From positions 310,001-374,000 of the forward strand of contig JAWKTI010000001.1 of assembly GCA_041399155.1 (NCBI GenBank): a DNA stretch of 64,000 bases, written 5' to 3'. The translations under genes and the position numbers were made by a program. Positions 1-10,700 of this stretch are shown here, one piece after another. The DNA comes from Zavarzinella sp. Lineage in GTDB: Bacteria; Planctomycetota; Planctomycetia; Gemmatales; Gemmataceae. Below the pieces are notes generated by a model that ran no database searches, was not told where the DNA came from, and worked only from the letters and a program-made list of their open reading frames with translations. Within the stretch, counting starts at the first letter, position 1; the number at the start of each line of letters is the position of its first letter.

Positions 1-2
1 GC

Positions 3-131
3 AGCAGCAAGAAGAATTCCAGCAATCTCTTCTGGGAGGATCTCCGCGTGCGTGGGCATCAGCCGGTGGAAACCCGCATCATCAGTGGCTTTAAGGACAG
101 CGATCCCAACTACTTCGGACGCGGGGCCTGA
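3..131 (+). CDS. C-terminal end of a truncated unknown protein
   Basis: The window opens inside a reading frame that runs about 42 codons to a TGA at 129-131. The peptide has a mixed, protein-like composition (for example WEDLRVRGHQPVETRII and DPNYFGRGA at the very end), which neither of the other two forward frames shows as convincingly. I do not recognise the family and the 5' part is outside the window. The next gene starts about 240 bases downstream, with nothing recognisable between. The frame choice is by composition only. Confidence 0.35.
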   Translation, partial: SSKKNSSNLFWEDLRVRGHQPVETRIISGFKDSDPNYFGRGA

Positions 132-373
132 AAAACCTGTCACGGAGTTTAACTTCAGTGATCTCAATCATACCCAAACGAAACAAGCAGCAGTATTAGG
201 CAAGTCACTGCAGAAGTGGGCGCCAGATAATTCTTCAATGGGTAGCATTTGAAAGAAATCAGTTTGGATTACCTATGCAAATGTGCAATCCAACTCCAAT
301 ATTTCACAATTTTTATTTCGGAAATGCGTCGCATTTCTGTTATAAGGTTGGGGAGATTTCCAAATGGTGTGAA

Positions 374-1018
374 ATGAACCCCGATGAAGAGCTGCATGCA
401 CTGATAGCTGAAGTGAAAACTGGCAGCACGCAGGCGATAATTCAGTTAATCAACAACTATTCCCCAGTAGTTCGTGCGACAGTGCGCGCGTTACTGACAG
501 ATAAGGAGATGCGCCGGCATTACGATTCCGTGGATATCGTGCAATCGGTAATGTTTCGATTCTGTATGAAACTGAACATTGGTGAAATTCAACTGAATGA
601 TAACAGCCAGTTGGTGGCACTCTTAAAAAAAATGGCGTACCACAGATTCTTGAACAAAGTCGAATATCTCCACGCACAAGAACGAGATGTACGGCTTCGT
701 GTGAATGCACCACTGGATCAGAGTCCTACCGCTCCGGGTGTATCGACGAAAGCTGCCTGGGTGGAAGAATATCAGGAAATCATCAGACGAATGACCACCC
801 TGGAAGAAACAATTGCGAGGATGTGGGGAGCAAAATCCAGTTTTAATGAAATTGGCCAAAGTCTTGAACTGTCTGAAGATCAAGTACGCTACGTATTGAC
901 AAAAGCCTGGGAGCGAATTGCCGCACAGTTAAATAACTTGTGGGCAGATGAAATTTCTGCGGATTACATTCGAGAAGTTTACCGATGGTATCGAGAACAA
1001 CATGAACTCGCTGAATAA
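374..1018 (+). CDS. ECF-type RNA polymerase sigma factor (planctomycete type)
   Basis: Predicted sigma factor of 214 residues that would direct RNA polymerase to a specific promoter set. The N-terminal half (about residues 15-95) reads as sigma region 2, with a YDSVDIVQSVMFRF stretch. The C-terminal part (about 150-205) reads as a region 4 helix-turn-helix (FNEIGQSLELSEDQVRYVL). An in-frame ATG at 275 would add 33 residues of unlikely composition, so the MNPDEEL start at 374 is preferred. The stop overlaps the start of the downstream Ser/Thr kinase gene by 17 bases, so the pair is probably translationally coupled. Sigma factor/kinase pairs are common in planctomycetes; no anti-sigma factor is visible here. 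The role in transcription is clear from the fold, the regulon is unknown. Confidence 0.85.
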   Translation: MNPDEELHALIAEVKTGSTQAIIQLINNYSPVVRATVRALLTDKEMRRHYDSVDIVQSVMFRFCMKLNIGEIQLNDNSQLVALLKKMAYHRFLNKVEYLHAQERDVRLRVNAPLDQSPTAPGVSTKAAWVEEYQEIIRRMTTLEETIARMWGAKSSFNEIGQSLELSEDQVRYVLTKAWERIAAQLNNLWADEISADYIREVYRWYREQHELAE

Positions 1019-4000
1019 TACGGATTTCAATCTGGAAGAAATTGTTCGCAGCCAGGCGGAAGGTTTTCAGGAAGGCCGTGGCAAATATGTCGAATCATTT
1101 GTCGCCGAACACCCTGCTTTGGAATCTGCATCCGATCTAATGATTGAACTGATTATCCGTGAAAAAAATCTGCGACGACTGACTGGAGAATCGCCAGGTG
1201 ATGAAGAATATTTTCACCGATTTCCCCTATTGAAAGATCAGCTGACGATCGCGTTTTCGCTGGAACGGCTTTGGCAGGAACAATCTCTGGCAGAATCTGC
1301 AAACAACTTTTCCACTAATATCAACCAGGGGAAAACATTATCGCAGGATTCTCAAGGAGATTTACCCACCATCCCAGGATACCACATTCACTCGGTGGTG
1401 GGTCGTGGTGCGATGAGTGTTGTATATCGAGCCACACAAAAAGAACCTCACCGTGATGTTGCACTGAAAGTATTCCATCGTTTGGGTAGCAGCCATGAAG
1501 TCGCTCTCGATCGATTCAAGAAAGAAGCCAATTCTCTGGCCCGCCTACGGGACGACCGAATTGTCTGCATTTATGCGGTGGGAGAAACTGATGCTCGACC
1601 TTACCTGGCCCTGGAATTTTTACCAGCTGGAAGCCTGGCAAATTATCTCGACCACCATTCACCCACTTTACGGGAAAGCGTAAGCATTGTCATAGAAGTG
1701 TGCAAGGCACTGGAAGTTGCACACAACGCGAAGATTATTCATCGCGATTTAAAACCAGCAAACATTTTGCTGGACACTCCCACATCGGATGTTGGCACGC
1801 GAGTCAAGGTAACCGACTTCGGGCTTGCAAAGGATTTTGAAGAAACCGCGATCACCCAAAGTGGGGAAATACTTGGAACACCCGCTTACATGTCGCCAGA
1901 ACAGGCAACTGGCAATGAAACCATTGACATACGCACCGATATTTTTTCAATCGGTGTTATTCTGTATGAAATGATTACTGGTAACAGAACATTTGTGGGC
2001 ACCACACCAATTGAGATTATCCGACAGGTAATTGATTGTCAGTTCAACGCTCCTGTTTACCTGAACTCAGCAATTACGAAAGATCTCAATACGATCTGCC
2101 TGAAATGCCTGGAGCGAAATCGAATTCATCGTTATCAAACGTGTGACGAATTACGGCGTGACCTGGAAGCTTATCTGGAAAACCGACCGATTTCCGCCCG
2201 CCCGATCACAAAATTCGATCAGACCTGGCGTTGGTGTAAGCGAAACAAACTTGTCAGTACATTGATTTTTGGCATCATTCTCACCTGTATTTTTGGTACG
2301 CTGATTTCGGCTTCGTACGCCGTACGATACGAACACAAAGCCACTGCTGAAATGAAGTCCCGCATCAGTTTGGCGGAAAGTCAGGTGACAATCAAGAATC
2401 AGCTGAGTGAAATCCAAGCAGAGCAACAGTTATCTCAGCAGCGAGCAGATGAAAACAGTCATTTACTTTACAATTCCAATATGTTGTTGACACAGAACGC
2501 CTGGAGAAATCAGAATCTTAGTCAAATGACACAGATTCTATCGAGTCACTTGCCCAGGGTGGGATACAAAGACAATAGAGATTTTGAGTGGTATCACTGG
2601 TGCCACACTACGGCAAAGCCCAGGATCATTCATTCGAATGCTCGTTTTGCACAAGTGAAGGCAAATCAAGCTGGAACCAGCTTTCTCACTTTTGATGCCA
2701 ACAAAAGCGAACTAGCAGTATATGATGCAACTACTCATCAAATTACCTGGCAGACAACCCACAAACCAACACCCCGTGGGTACCAGGAATTCTCGCTTGG
2801 CAATACTGCACGCAAGATGATCCTTCGGGATACTCAGTCGATCCATATTTTCAATCTTGAAAAGAATCATCACCCGAAGCCAATCACGATCAAAGAACGT
2901 TTATCACTTACAACCAATCTGTGTATCAATCCCACAGAAGATCAGTTTGCGTTTCTTATCAGCACTGGTTCGGGGAACAATCCTCTAATTACTGTGAAAG
3001 TGTATTCCACTGTGGGGGAACTTGTTACCACCTTTCAGGTAAAAGGCAGTGGCAAAGTTCAAACGCTCGCCTTCTCGGCTGATGGCAGTTATCTTATCCT
3101 CAAAGCAGGTGCAACAGTAGCTGTTTATGACTTGCAAAAGAAAACAGTTATCAACAATTCTACCATTCCAGACAGTCTGGAACTGATGCTGGCAGTGCAT
3201 CCGATTGAAAATCGTGTCGCATTGGGCTCAAAGGATAATATCCAATTTCTTCGATTGCCGGATCTGCAACTGTTACATGAAGTTACTTTAAAGGATAACA
3301 AACTGTTTTCATTTCTCCCCTCAGGCAAACAACTCTTTGTGATGCCAGCAATCAAAGATTTCCTGGCTACAGATGACAGTTTGAATATCGGCCAGCGTTT
3401 TGAAATCGGCATGCCTTATATTTGGGACATTGAAACTCACCGGGTGATCCGTTACCTCCCAAAAGCAACCATCGAATCACAATTTCTTGCTTCCAAGGCG
3501 ATGTTGCGAACATTGCTGCAGGGAATAGAATTGATCCCCACTACTCACCCACAGTATTCTGATTTCACAAACAATTTGCCGGAAGATGGATTACTTTCAA
3601 ACTACTGCACTGGGGCAATATCAACGGATGGAAAAGAAATCGTACATGTGAGTGGGAAGGATCGGCACCTGGAATTTTCTTTCCGCACCACAGCTGATAA
3701 CAGTCTTGTGAAAACTCTTGATATCAAACCACAGCACAGGATGCAGGGAATTACCCGTATCCAGTACTCTCGTGGCAGGCAATTTCTTGCAGTAACCTAT
3801 TTTACTTTTGGCGAAGACATGGTATTAAGACCCCACGTGCGGGTTTATGATCTTAGCAAACCCGAACCCGATTTTTATGAGCTGGATGGCTCTGGGTTTG
3901 AGTTGTTAATGAACGACCAAGTGATTCTGTTGCAGGATAACAAACTACTCAAATGGTTCGATCTTTCTTCTCGAAAAGTTCTTTTATCGATAGATGGGCA

Positions 4001-4670
4001 TTCGCCCCATGTGGCACCTGGTGGAAAAACAATTGCATTTCTGAAAATGACCAGACTGAACGACATGCAACATCGCAAAGAATGTGTCTTTCTAGATCAA
4101 TCCTCAATGAATGTACTTTCAACTCACCTATTGGCCGTTACTCCCTATCCGGATTTTGCATCTCCTGTGCCCAATACGTGGGGAACATGGTCACCCGATG
4201 GCACCAGGTTTGTCTGTGCTATCCGAGAATCAACTCGCCGGCCTGATCGAATGGAAGAATATTCGATTTACTTTTTTGATCGATCAGGTGAACTCCATCA
4301 GAAAATACCCCATCTTACCAGAGTGCCACCAATTTTCGCTTTTTCAAATGACGGTTCGCAGTACGCGATCGTACCAAGCGTTGGAACGATTAAGGTGCGA
4401 AATACAGCTGACCATATTGATTTGTATGAATGCAAAGTGCCCACGAAATCGATCCTGGATGTCCGTTTTTCTCCCACTGATTCGCGGCTAATTGCCACCA
4501 CAGTGGATGGAAAAATAATTCTGTGGGATACCAAAACCCAGCAGGAAGTGCTGGAATTGGACCACCCACGAGTGATAAAAACCTGGATGCCGCCTGATCG
4601 TTCGTACATATTCAGCGAATCGGACCGCGGATCTTATCGAATCTGGCATACCCGAAAAAATATTCAGTAA
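1002..4670 (+). CDS. Membrane Ser/Thr protein kinase with WD40-like C-terminal repeats
   Basis: Predicted transmembrane Hanks-type kinase of 1,222 residues. A ~130-residue N-terminal region precedes the kinase domain: glycine loop GRGAMSVVYRA near 134, Lys in VALKVF near 155, HRDLKPANIL with Asp249, DFG with Asp272, and activation-segment GTPAYMSPEQ. All catalytic residues are present. One membrane helix lies near 416-440 (LVSTLIFGIILTCIFGTLIS), followed by a short coiled-coil-like stretch and about 650 residues of degenerate WD40-type blades that may sense ligands outside the cytoplasm. The ATG at 1002 lies inside the last codons of the sigma factor gene; an earlier ATG at 948 would overlap that gene more deeply and is less likely. 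Substrate unknown; regulation of or by the sigma factor is inferred from the overlap. Confidence 0.9.
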   Translation: MNSLNNTDFNLEEIVRSQAEGFQEGRGKYVESFVAEHPALESASDLMIELIIREKNLRRLTGESPGDEEYFHRFPLLKDQLTIAFSLERLWQEQSLAESANNFSTNINQGKTLSQDSQGDLPTIPGYHIHSVVGRGAMSVVYRATQKEPHRDVALKVFHRLGSSHEVALDRFKKEANSLARLRDDRIVCIYAVGETDARPYLALEFLPAGSLANYLDHHSPTLRESVSIVIEVCKALEVAHNAKIIHRDLKPANILLDTPTSDVGTRVKVTDFGLAKDFEETAITQSGEILGTPAYMSPEQATGNETIDIRTDIFSIGVILYEMITGNRTFVGTTPIEIIRQVIDCQFNAPVYLNSAITKDLNTICLKCLERNRIHRYQTCDELRRDLEAYLENRPISARPITKFDQTWRWCKRNKLVSTLIFGIILTCIFGTLISASYAVRYEHKATAEMKSRISLAESQVTIKNQLSEIQAEQQLSQQRADENSHLLYNSNMLLTQNAWRNQNLSQMTQILSSHLPRVGYKDNRDFEWYHWCHTTAKPRIIHSNARFAQVKANQAGTSFLTFDANKSELAVYDATTHQITWQTTHKPTPRGYQEFSLGNTARKMILRDTQSIHIFNLEKNHHPKPITIKERLSLTTNLCINPTEDQFAFLISTGSGNNPLITVKVYSTVGELVTTFQVKGSGKVQTLAFSADGSYLILKAGATVAVYDLQKKTVINNSTIPDSLELMLAVHPIENRVALGSKDNIQFLRLPDLQLLHEVTLKDNKLFSFLPSGKQLFVMPAIKDFLATDDSLNIGQRFEIGMPYIWDIETHRVIRYLPKATIESQFLASKAMLRTLLQGIELIPTTHPQYSDFTNNLPEDGLLSNYCTGAISTDGKEIVHVSGKDRHLEFSFRTTADNSLVKTLDIKPQHRMQGITRIQYSRGRQFLAVTYFTFGEDMVLRPHVRVYDLSKPEPDFYELDGSGFELLMNDQVILLQDNKLLKWFDLSSRKVLLSIDGHSPHVAPGGKTIAFLKMTRLNDMQHRKECVFLDQSSMNVLSTHLLAVTPYPDFASPVPNTWGTWSPDGTRFVCAIRESTRRPDRMEEYSIYFFDRSGELHQKIPHLTRVPPIFAFSNDGSQYAIVPSVGTIKVRNTADHIDLYECKVPTKSILDVRFSPTDSRLIATTVDGKIILWDTKTQQEVLELDHPRVIKTWMPPDRSYIFSESDRGSYRIWHTRKNIQ

Positions 4671-4753
4671 ATCCAAATTTTATTTCGGAATCGCCCACGG
4701 TTCCTGTTTATGTCTGCGAAGGGTACTTTCCGAACCCGTTGCGGAGCATCATC

Positions 4754-7700
4754 ATGGGATTATTTGAGCAGATTCATACATTTTTAACAAATTCCAACCC
4801 ACAAACCGCCAATCGCACAAAAATTGTGCTGAAGGTAGAAAATCTGGAAGACCGCTCGGTGCCTGCTGTTCTACTTTGGGATGGGGGTGGGGATGGTACA
4901 TCCTGGTCCGATGCCCGAAACTGGGTTGATCAGGCTGCGTTACAGGTTACCGATGAGCCACTAAACGCCCCCGGAGTCGATGACCATGCGATTATTGACA
5001 TGGCTGGTGCGGTTTACACCGTTCGGGTTGATAGTGATATTGTCGTTGACAGTATTACCATGAATTCCACCAGTGCAGAACTCGACATCAATGGTCGCAC
5101 TCTGACAGTTACCAACGAACTGAACGCACAAAGCAACAAAGTGATCCGGTTGACGGATGGCACGCTGAATGCAGGCGAGATTACGAATAATGGATTATTT
5201 ACAGCTCTCAAAACTTCATCTGTATCCGCAGATAACTTTACCAATTTTAGTACCGTGCAACTGGTGAAATCTGCCGCCCAGGGTGCGGTATTGTTGAACT
5301 TCAATGGCGAAATGCACAATGAAGGACTGGTCAACTTTCTTCTGTCCGGCTCCAATAATGTGAACGCGTCGCTGATACTTTCCGAAGGTTCTACCCTGGT
5401 AAACGAAGCAGATGGCGAAATACTGATGGGAAGCGGTACCGGTACGTCAATTCTGCAGGGTACCGTCGATAATTTTGGTACGATCAACATTCTGGAAGAC
5501 AACAGCAAGATTAATGGTGTTGGCACCGTACTGAATAATCATGGCACGGTGAACGTGGCATCGACAGGACGGCTCTTTGGCGAAAATGCTACTTATAACC
5601 AGATCGCAGGAGTCTTCAACAATGAACGTGATGTGCGACTGGAGAACAACGGCACTTTCAACATGTCTGGGGGTGTACTTAACGAAAACTCGGCAGGCTC
5701 CGAGATTTTCCATGTCAAGAACCTGATCATTTCCGGTGGGGATCACAACGGACGCGCCATTGTTGTCACGAATGGAACAGCCCATTTCGCTGCTGAAGCA
5801 CCGAATGATGCCAATGTGCAGTTAAGACAATCGAATACGGTCTCCGGCACGCTGGTACAGGGACAGACGCTGACTGTCTTAAAACAAACCAACCTTGGTT
5901 CAACCACGACATTCGAAAACTTCGCGAATAGTGGCCTGGTAAGATTTGCGCCCAGCAAAACCACGGAATCGTCTACATCAGTTGCCAATGGATCTATCCA
6001 GAATAACCTTGGTGGCATGATTGAAATTACGACGAAGCTGGATTTCTCAGGCACTACAGCAACGAACGCAGGAACAATCACCACAACAAAACTTACACGT
6101 AGTGGGGGAACATTTACGAACAGTGGACATATCGAGTTGCAGTCAGGCGGCGAATGGAGTGTATTGGCAAATTCACATTTCCACCACACCGGTACCATTG
6201 CAAATAATACCACTTTCAAAGTATTTGGTGAAATGATTGTCGATGGCGACATTGCCAATTCCGGATTGCTGGAAACCTTGACAGCAGGTTCCAATCCCCC
6301 AGGTACATTAACCTATGTCAGTGGAATAGTTTCAGGAAATCATCCGACAATTACGTCTGCGAAATTGAACATACAGGGGAATTCACCGCAGGATTTTCGG
6401 ATGCGTGGTGCCAGCACGCTGGAAGGTACTCTTGCCCAGGGGCAAACACTAACTGCCGTCAGCAATGGTACGACACCGCCGATTATTGTGGTGGACGATT
6501 CTGCTTTAATCAACGGAAAACTACTGATTGATAACACTGGTGCTAATACTGACAGCAGATTACAGTCAACTAATTCAGGTTCAGTTAAAGTAGGTAGTAC
6601 AGGTGAAATTGTGTTCGAAGCAACTAATCGAACAACGTTGTTAGAAGCACCGATAGCAAATGAAGGCACAATTACCGTGGATGGCAGAGCAACGTTATTG
6701 TTTGGTAGGACACTATCGAACACAGGTATGCTGAATTTGAATGCTGGATCTCAGATGGGAGGTGGCACTATAGAACAACTCGCCGGTAGCTGGAATATCG
6801 ATCCCACAGCGATTGCTGGTCGTGGTGCGGATATTCGCTACCTTGGCGGAAATATCAACGGGATTGTTCAGGTGACAAAATCTCTTGAACTAGGCGAAAA
6901 TGCAGGGAACTCCGGCACCTTCGTGATGGAATCAGGTAGCAGCGTCAAAGGTGTGGTCAAACAAGGACAAACACTGATCCTGGGGCCTGGAAGCGTCAAT
7001 GCAATCGAAGGATTACGAAACGAAGGCACCATCATCTTTCAAAGCCCAGAGAATGCAAATACCTTTTCGCAATTAGAACTCGGCCAGGCAACATTTACCA
7101 ACGCAACCACTGGGGTTTTAAGAGTCCAGCATAGCAATCAGACTGCACTTTTTCACCAAGCAAACATATTTAATGAAGGTACAATTATTGTTGAATCTGG
7201 CAGATTAGATTACCGAGGGTTCTTTACGAATACCGGAAATGTAATCATCGAAGAAGATGGTAAGATCATTGCTAGCACAAACGCCGAAGGCTTCTTTATG
7301 GATGGTGGCACAATCGAGAATAACGGTGAGTTTCGATATCTTGGAGGATCATTCGAATTTAATGGAGGAAACATTCTTGATCCGATCGATGTGGATACAG
7401 CAAGTATCACTTTTGCTACCAATCTGGATTCCACAACAACAATCAATGCCAAAGGTATCAGGTTACTTTCAAATATCCCAGATGGGATCACTCTGAATAT
7501 CAACAGTGATATCGCTGGCCTAACAACCAGTGTAGAAACTCCAGAAGGATTTGTAAACCATGGTATCATCAACGTTGGTACCAATACCTCGATTTCTACA
7601 GTAACACTTGGTCATCCACAGCGAAAGATTACTAACCTTGGTACGATCAACATAAATGGCACTGGTGCACGCACTGTTCGTGGTACGCTTGATAACCAGG

Positions 7701-10700
7701 GCACAATCAATGCTGCCTCGAACTGGATACTGGATGGCAGCACCACGAAAAATCATTTGAACAGTGGAATCATCAATTCAAGTGCGACAACTACCATTCG
7801 CGGTGCGTCTTTCCTGAACGAAACCACTGGGACAATCAACGCCAGCGGATCACTGATATTCAAGGATGCTTTTGCCAATACCAAAACTGTTTCCGCAGGC
7901 AAAATCAATATCGGGACGACGGGTGCGGCAGCCCAGTTGAATATTACCGGTGATATTGAACTTACCTCAACAGCTGCATTGAACTTCGATATTGGCGGTG
8001 AAATTCCAGGCACGGAACATGATCGTCTCAACATTACAGGGAAAGGTACTCTCAATGGGGTGGCGAACTTTGATTTAATCAATGGCCATGTGCCTGCTGA
8101 AAACTCTGCGTATGTTCCGCTGACCTATACAAGCAAGGTGAATGACTTTGCCTTATATACAGGTCTCAACTCAGGGATTACCCAGGTCTTTCAATCCACA
8201 GCAACTGCGACAGAGCTTCAAGTGATCACTGTCGCACCTGGGTTTGATATCCGCCCACAGATTACATCTGTGGCATCCAATGGAATTTCAGGACAGGCGG
8301 TTCAACTCAGTTACGATGTTATCAATAATGGGTTACCAATCGTTGGGCAAACCTGGAAGGATCGCATATATATTTCCTCATCGGCCACGTTCGATCCAAG
8401 ATTCGCATTTTTAGTTAAAGAAGTGACGAAATCGGCAGATATTGCCCAGGGTGACACCATTTCCGAAACTGTTTCGGTAGATATCCCTGGGGTCAATCCT
8501 GGTAACTATTTCTGGCATATCGTCAGCGATGTCAATCAAGTAATTGCAGATTCAAACCGCAGCAACAATGTTACTACTTCAACCAGCCAAACATTTGTCA
8601 CAGCAGATCAGTTGGGGTTGGGTGAAACGATTACAGGAAACATCAAGGCAGGACAGAATTTCTACTGGGAACTGGAACTGACACAGGCTGAAGCAACGAT
8701 GCTCGATCTGGTGATGGATAAGAACGATGCGATCCGAATGTTTATCAGTCAGGATGAAATGCCCAGCAACTGGAACTTTGACTTTGAATCGGAAAGAGTA
8801 TCGGCGACAAATGCCACTCACCAGTTTAAGACTGATGAATTACGCAAGTACTTTGTGCATTTACGAGCAAATCCCAGTGCCGGTGCCGATGGAACCAATT
8901 ACAGCCTTAGTTGGTTCAACGTGCCATTGACCATTTCTAGTGTTACTTCCAACAAAGGATCTAACTTAGGCAACGCAACGGTAGTACTCAATGGAACCTC
9001 TTATCGGGAAGGTGCCCACGTACAGCTAATTGGCCAAAATGGGGTAGTTGTGCGGGATGCAATTGATGTTACCGTGATAGATAGCGAAAAACTGGAAGCA
9101 ACATTCAATCTTACAGGTGAGGCGGCAGGTTTATATAATTTGCGAGTAATTGTGGGCACAGAAGCCGCTGATTGCGGTGGGAACTGCTACGAAGTAGTAT
9201 CAACTGTAGCTGGATCGTTTAGTACAAACATTACCTTACCCGATGTTGCGGTGGGTCGTATTGGTACAGGGTCGGTTACTTTCAAGAACAATTCAAACAC
9301 AGATCTCGAAGCACCCATTTTCTTACTGGAAATTTCCAATGGGCTATTGGGATTTGATGACTGCTTCGACGCCAGTTGTATGAGCGAGACGAAAGTCTTT
9401 TTTGTTGATTCTGGGGAAGGTAATCGCCAATTCTATCGGCCTGGAGAAAGTGGCACGATTTTCTTCAATTTCACCGTACCCAATGACGAAACTTTCAGAG
9501 TTACCGTGAAACAACTAGATGATGCAACTCCATTGCCTGCTGAATTCGTTACATCTCTGTTTCCGGCAACATTCACGGAGGAACAGATTAACTTTTTTGC
9601 CCCGCGTCTGAGTGGGCTTGTCGGGGATACATTTGGTTCTTTCCATTCCGCATTAGCCAGAAAGGCGAACGATCTGGCTGAATTTGGTGCCCCGGGGACT
9701 ACCAATATTAATACACTGGTGCAATCACTCGTTGGTGAAACTACTGGATTTGGCAGTTTGAGCTCGTTGGCTAACGGCACGAATAAAATGGAATTCATCA
9801 ACCGGAATGGCCGCACCGATCAGCAGATTCTGGTTTCATTGAATGGATTCCAAATACACGAACTAGTCAACAACTGCCAGGTTTCAGGGGAGCAAGGAAT
9901 TCTGATTCTTAGAGGTGAGGGATTTTTTCAGCCTGATCCCAATGTTGAATTCCCTGAACTCACCATCATTATCCTGATAAATCGAGAAACTGGTGAACAG
10001 TTTGAAGTGATTGCAAAGTTCATCTCTGAAAATGAACTGCATGTGGATCTGTCGTCGGTCAATCTTGGCGAGGGCCTTAGCGATTACGATATCCATGTCG
10101 ATCCGTTCTCAAACCGGACCGGCGAAGAGTTTATTCTGCGCAAAGCGTTTCAACTGAAGAGCTTTCTGACACCACGTCCGCCGATTATGAGTTCACTGAT
10201 CGTTCAAAACTTCTCGGAGTTTGGTGTGTCGGGTGTTCAATTCAAGCAGGAAAATGGATTGATTTCGGAAATTTCATTTAACGGTTATGGGTTCGCCCCG
10301 GGAACGAAAATTGAAGTGTTTGATGATGATGGAAATTTGGTGTTTTTTCAGGAAGGCAGCCCAGATACTAGCACCTCGATCAGCTATTTTGGATTGTCAA
10401 TCGATCCGAACAACGTGCGAAAAGTGACAATCGTGAACTTTGATGAAATTAGTGATGACTTTAAAGAAATTGAAATTGGTATTTCAGATGCCTCTGAACT
10501 AGCAGATATCGATGGTTTCATTCCGATTTTAGAAGAAGGTTCAAAATTTGTCGGCTTTAGTACCGAAGTTAGCAATTCAGGCCCGCCGATGAGTTCATTT
10601 CTCATCTCTAATAATTGCCTTCAAGAAGGAGCAGTCGTAAATGTTGCAAAAATTCTTGGAGTTAATATTGCAGGTATAACACAAATCTTTATCGGGAACG

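Noticed and set aside
948..1001. Earlier start for the kinase at 948
   Set aside because: It would overlap the sigma gene by 71 bases and add residues without homology; the ATG at 1002 gives the usual short overlap.
5014..5526. 170-codon minus-strand frame and other long antisense frames in the giant gene
   Set aside because: Composition (Ser/Pro/Val-rich, few charged residues) is that of the antisense of Asn/Thr/Gly repeats; no ribosome site or known family.
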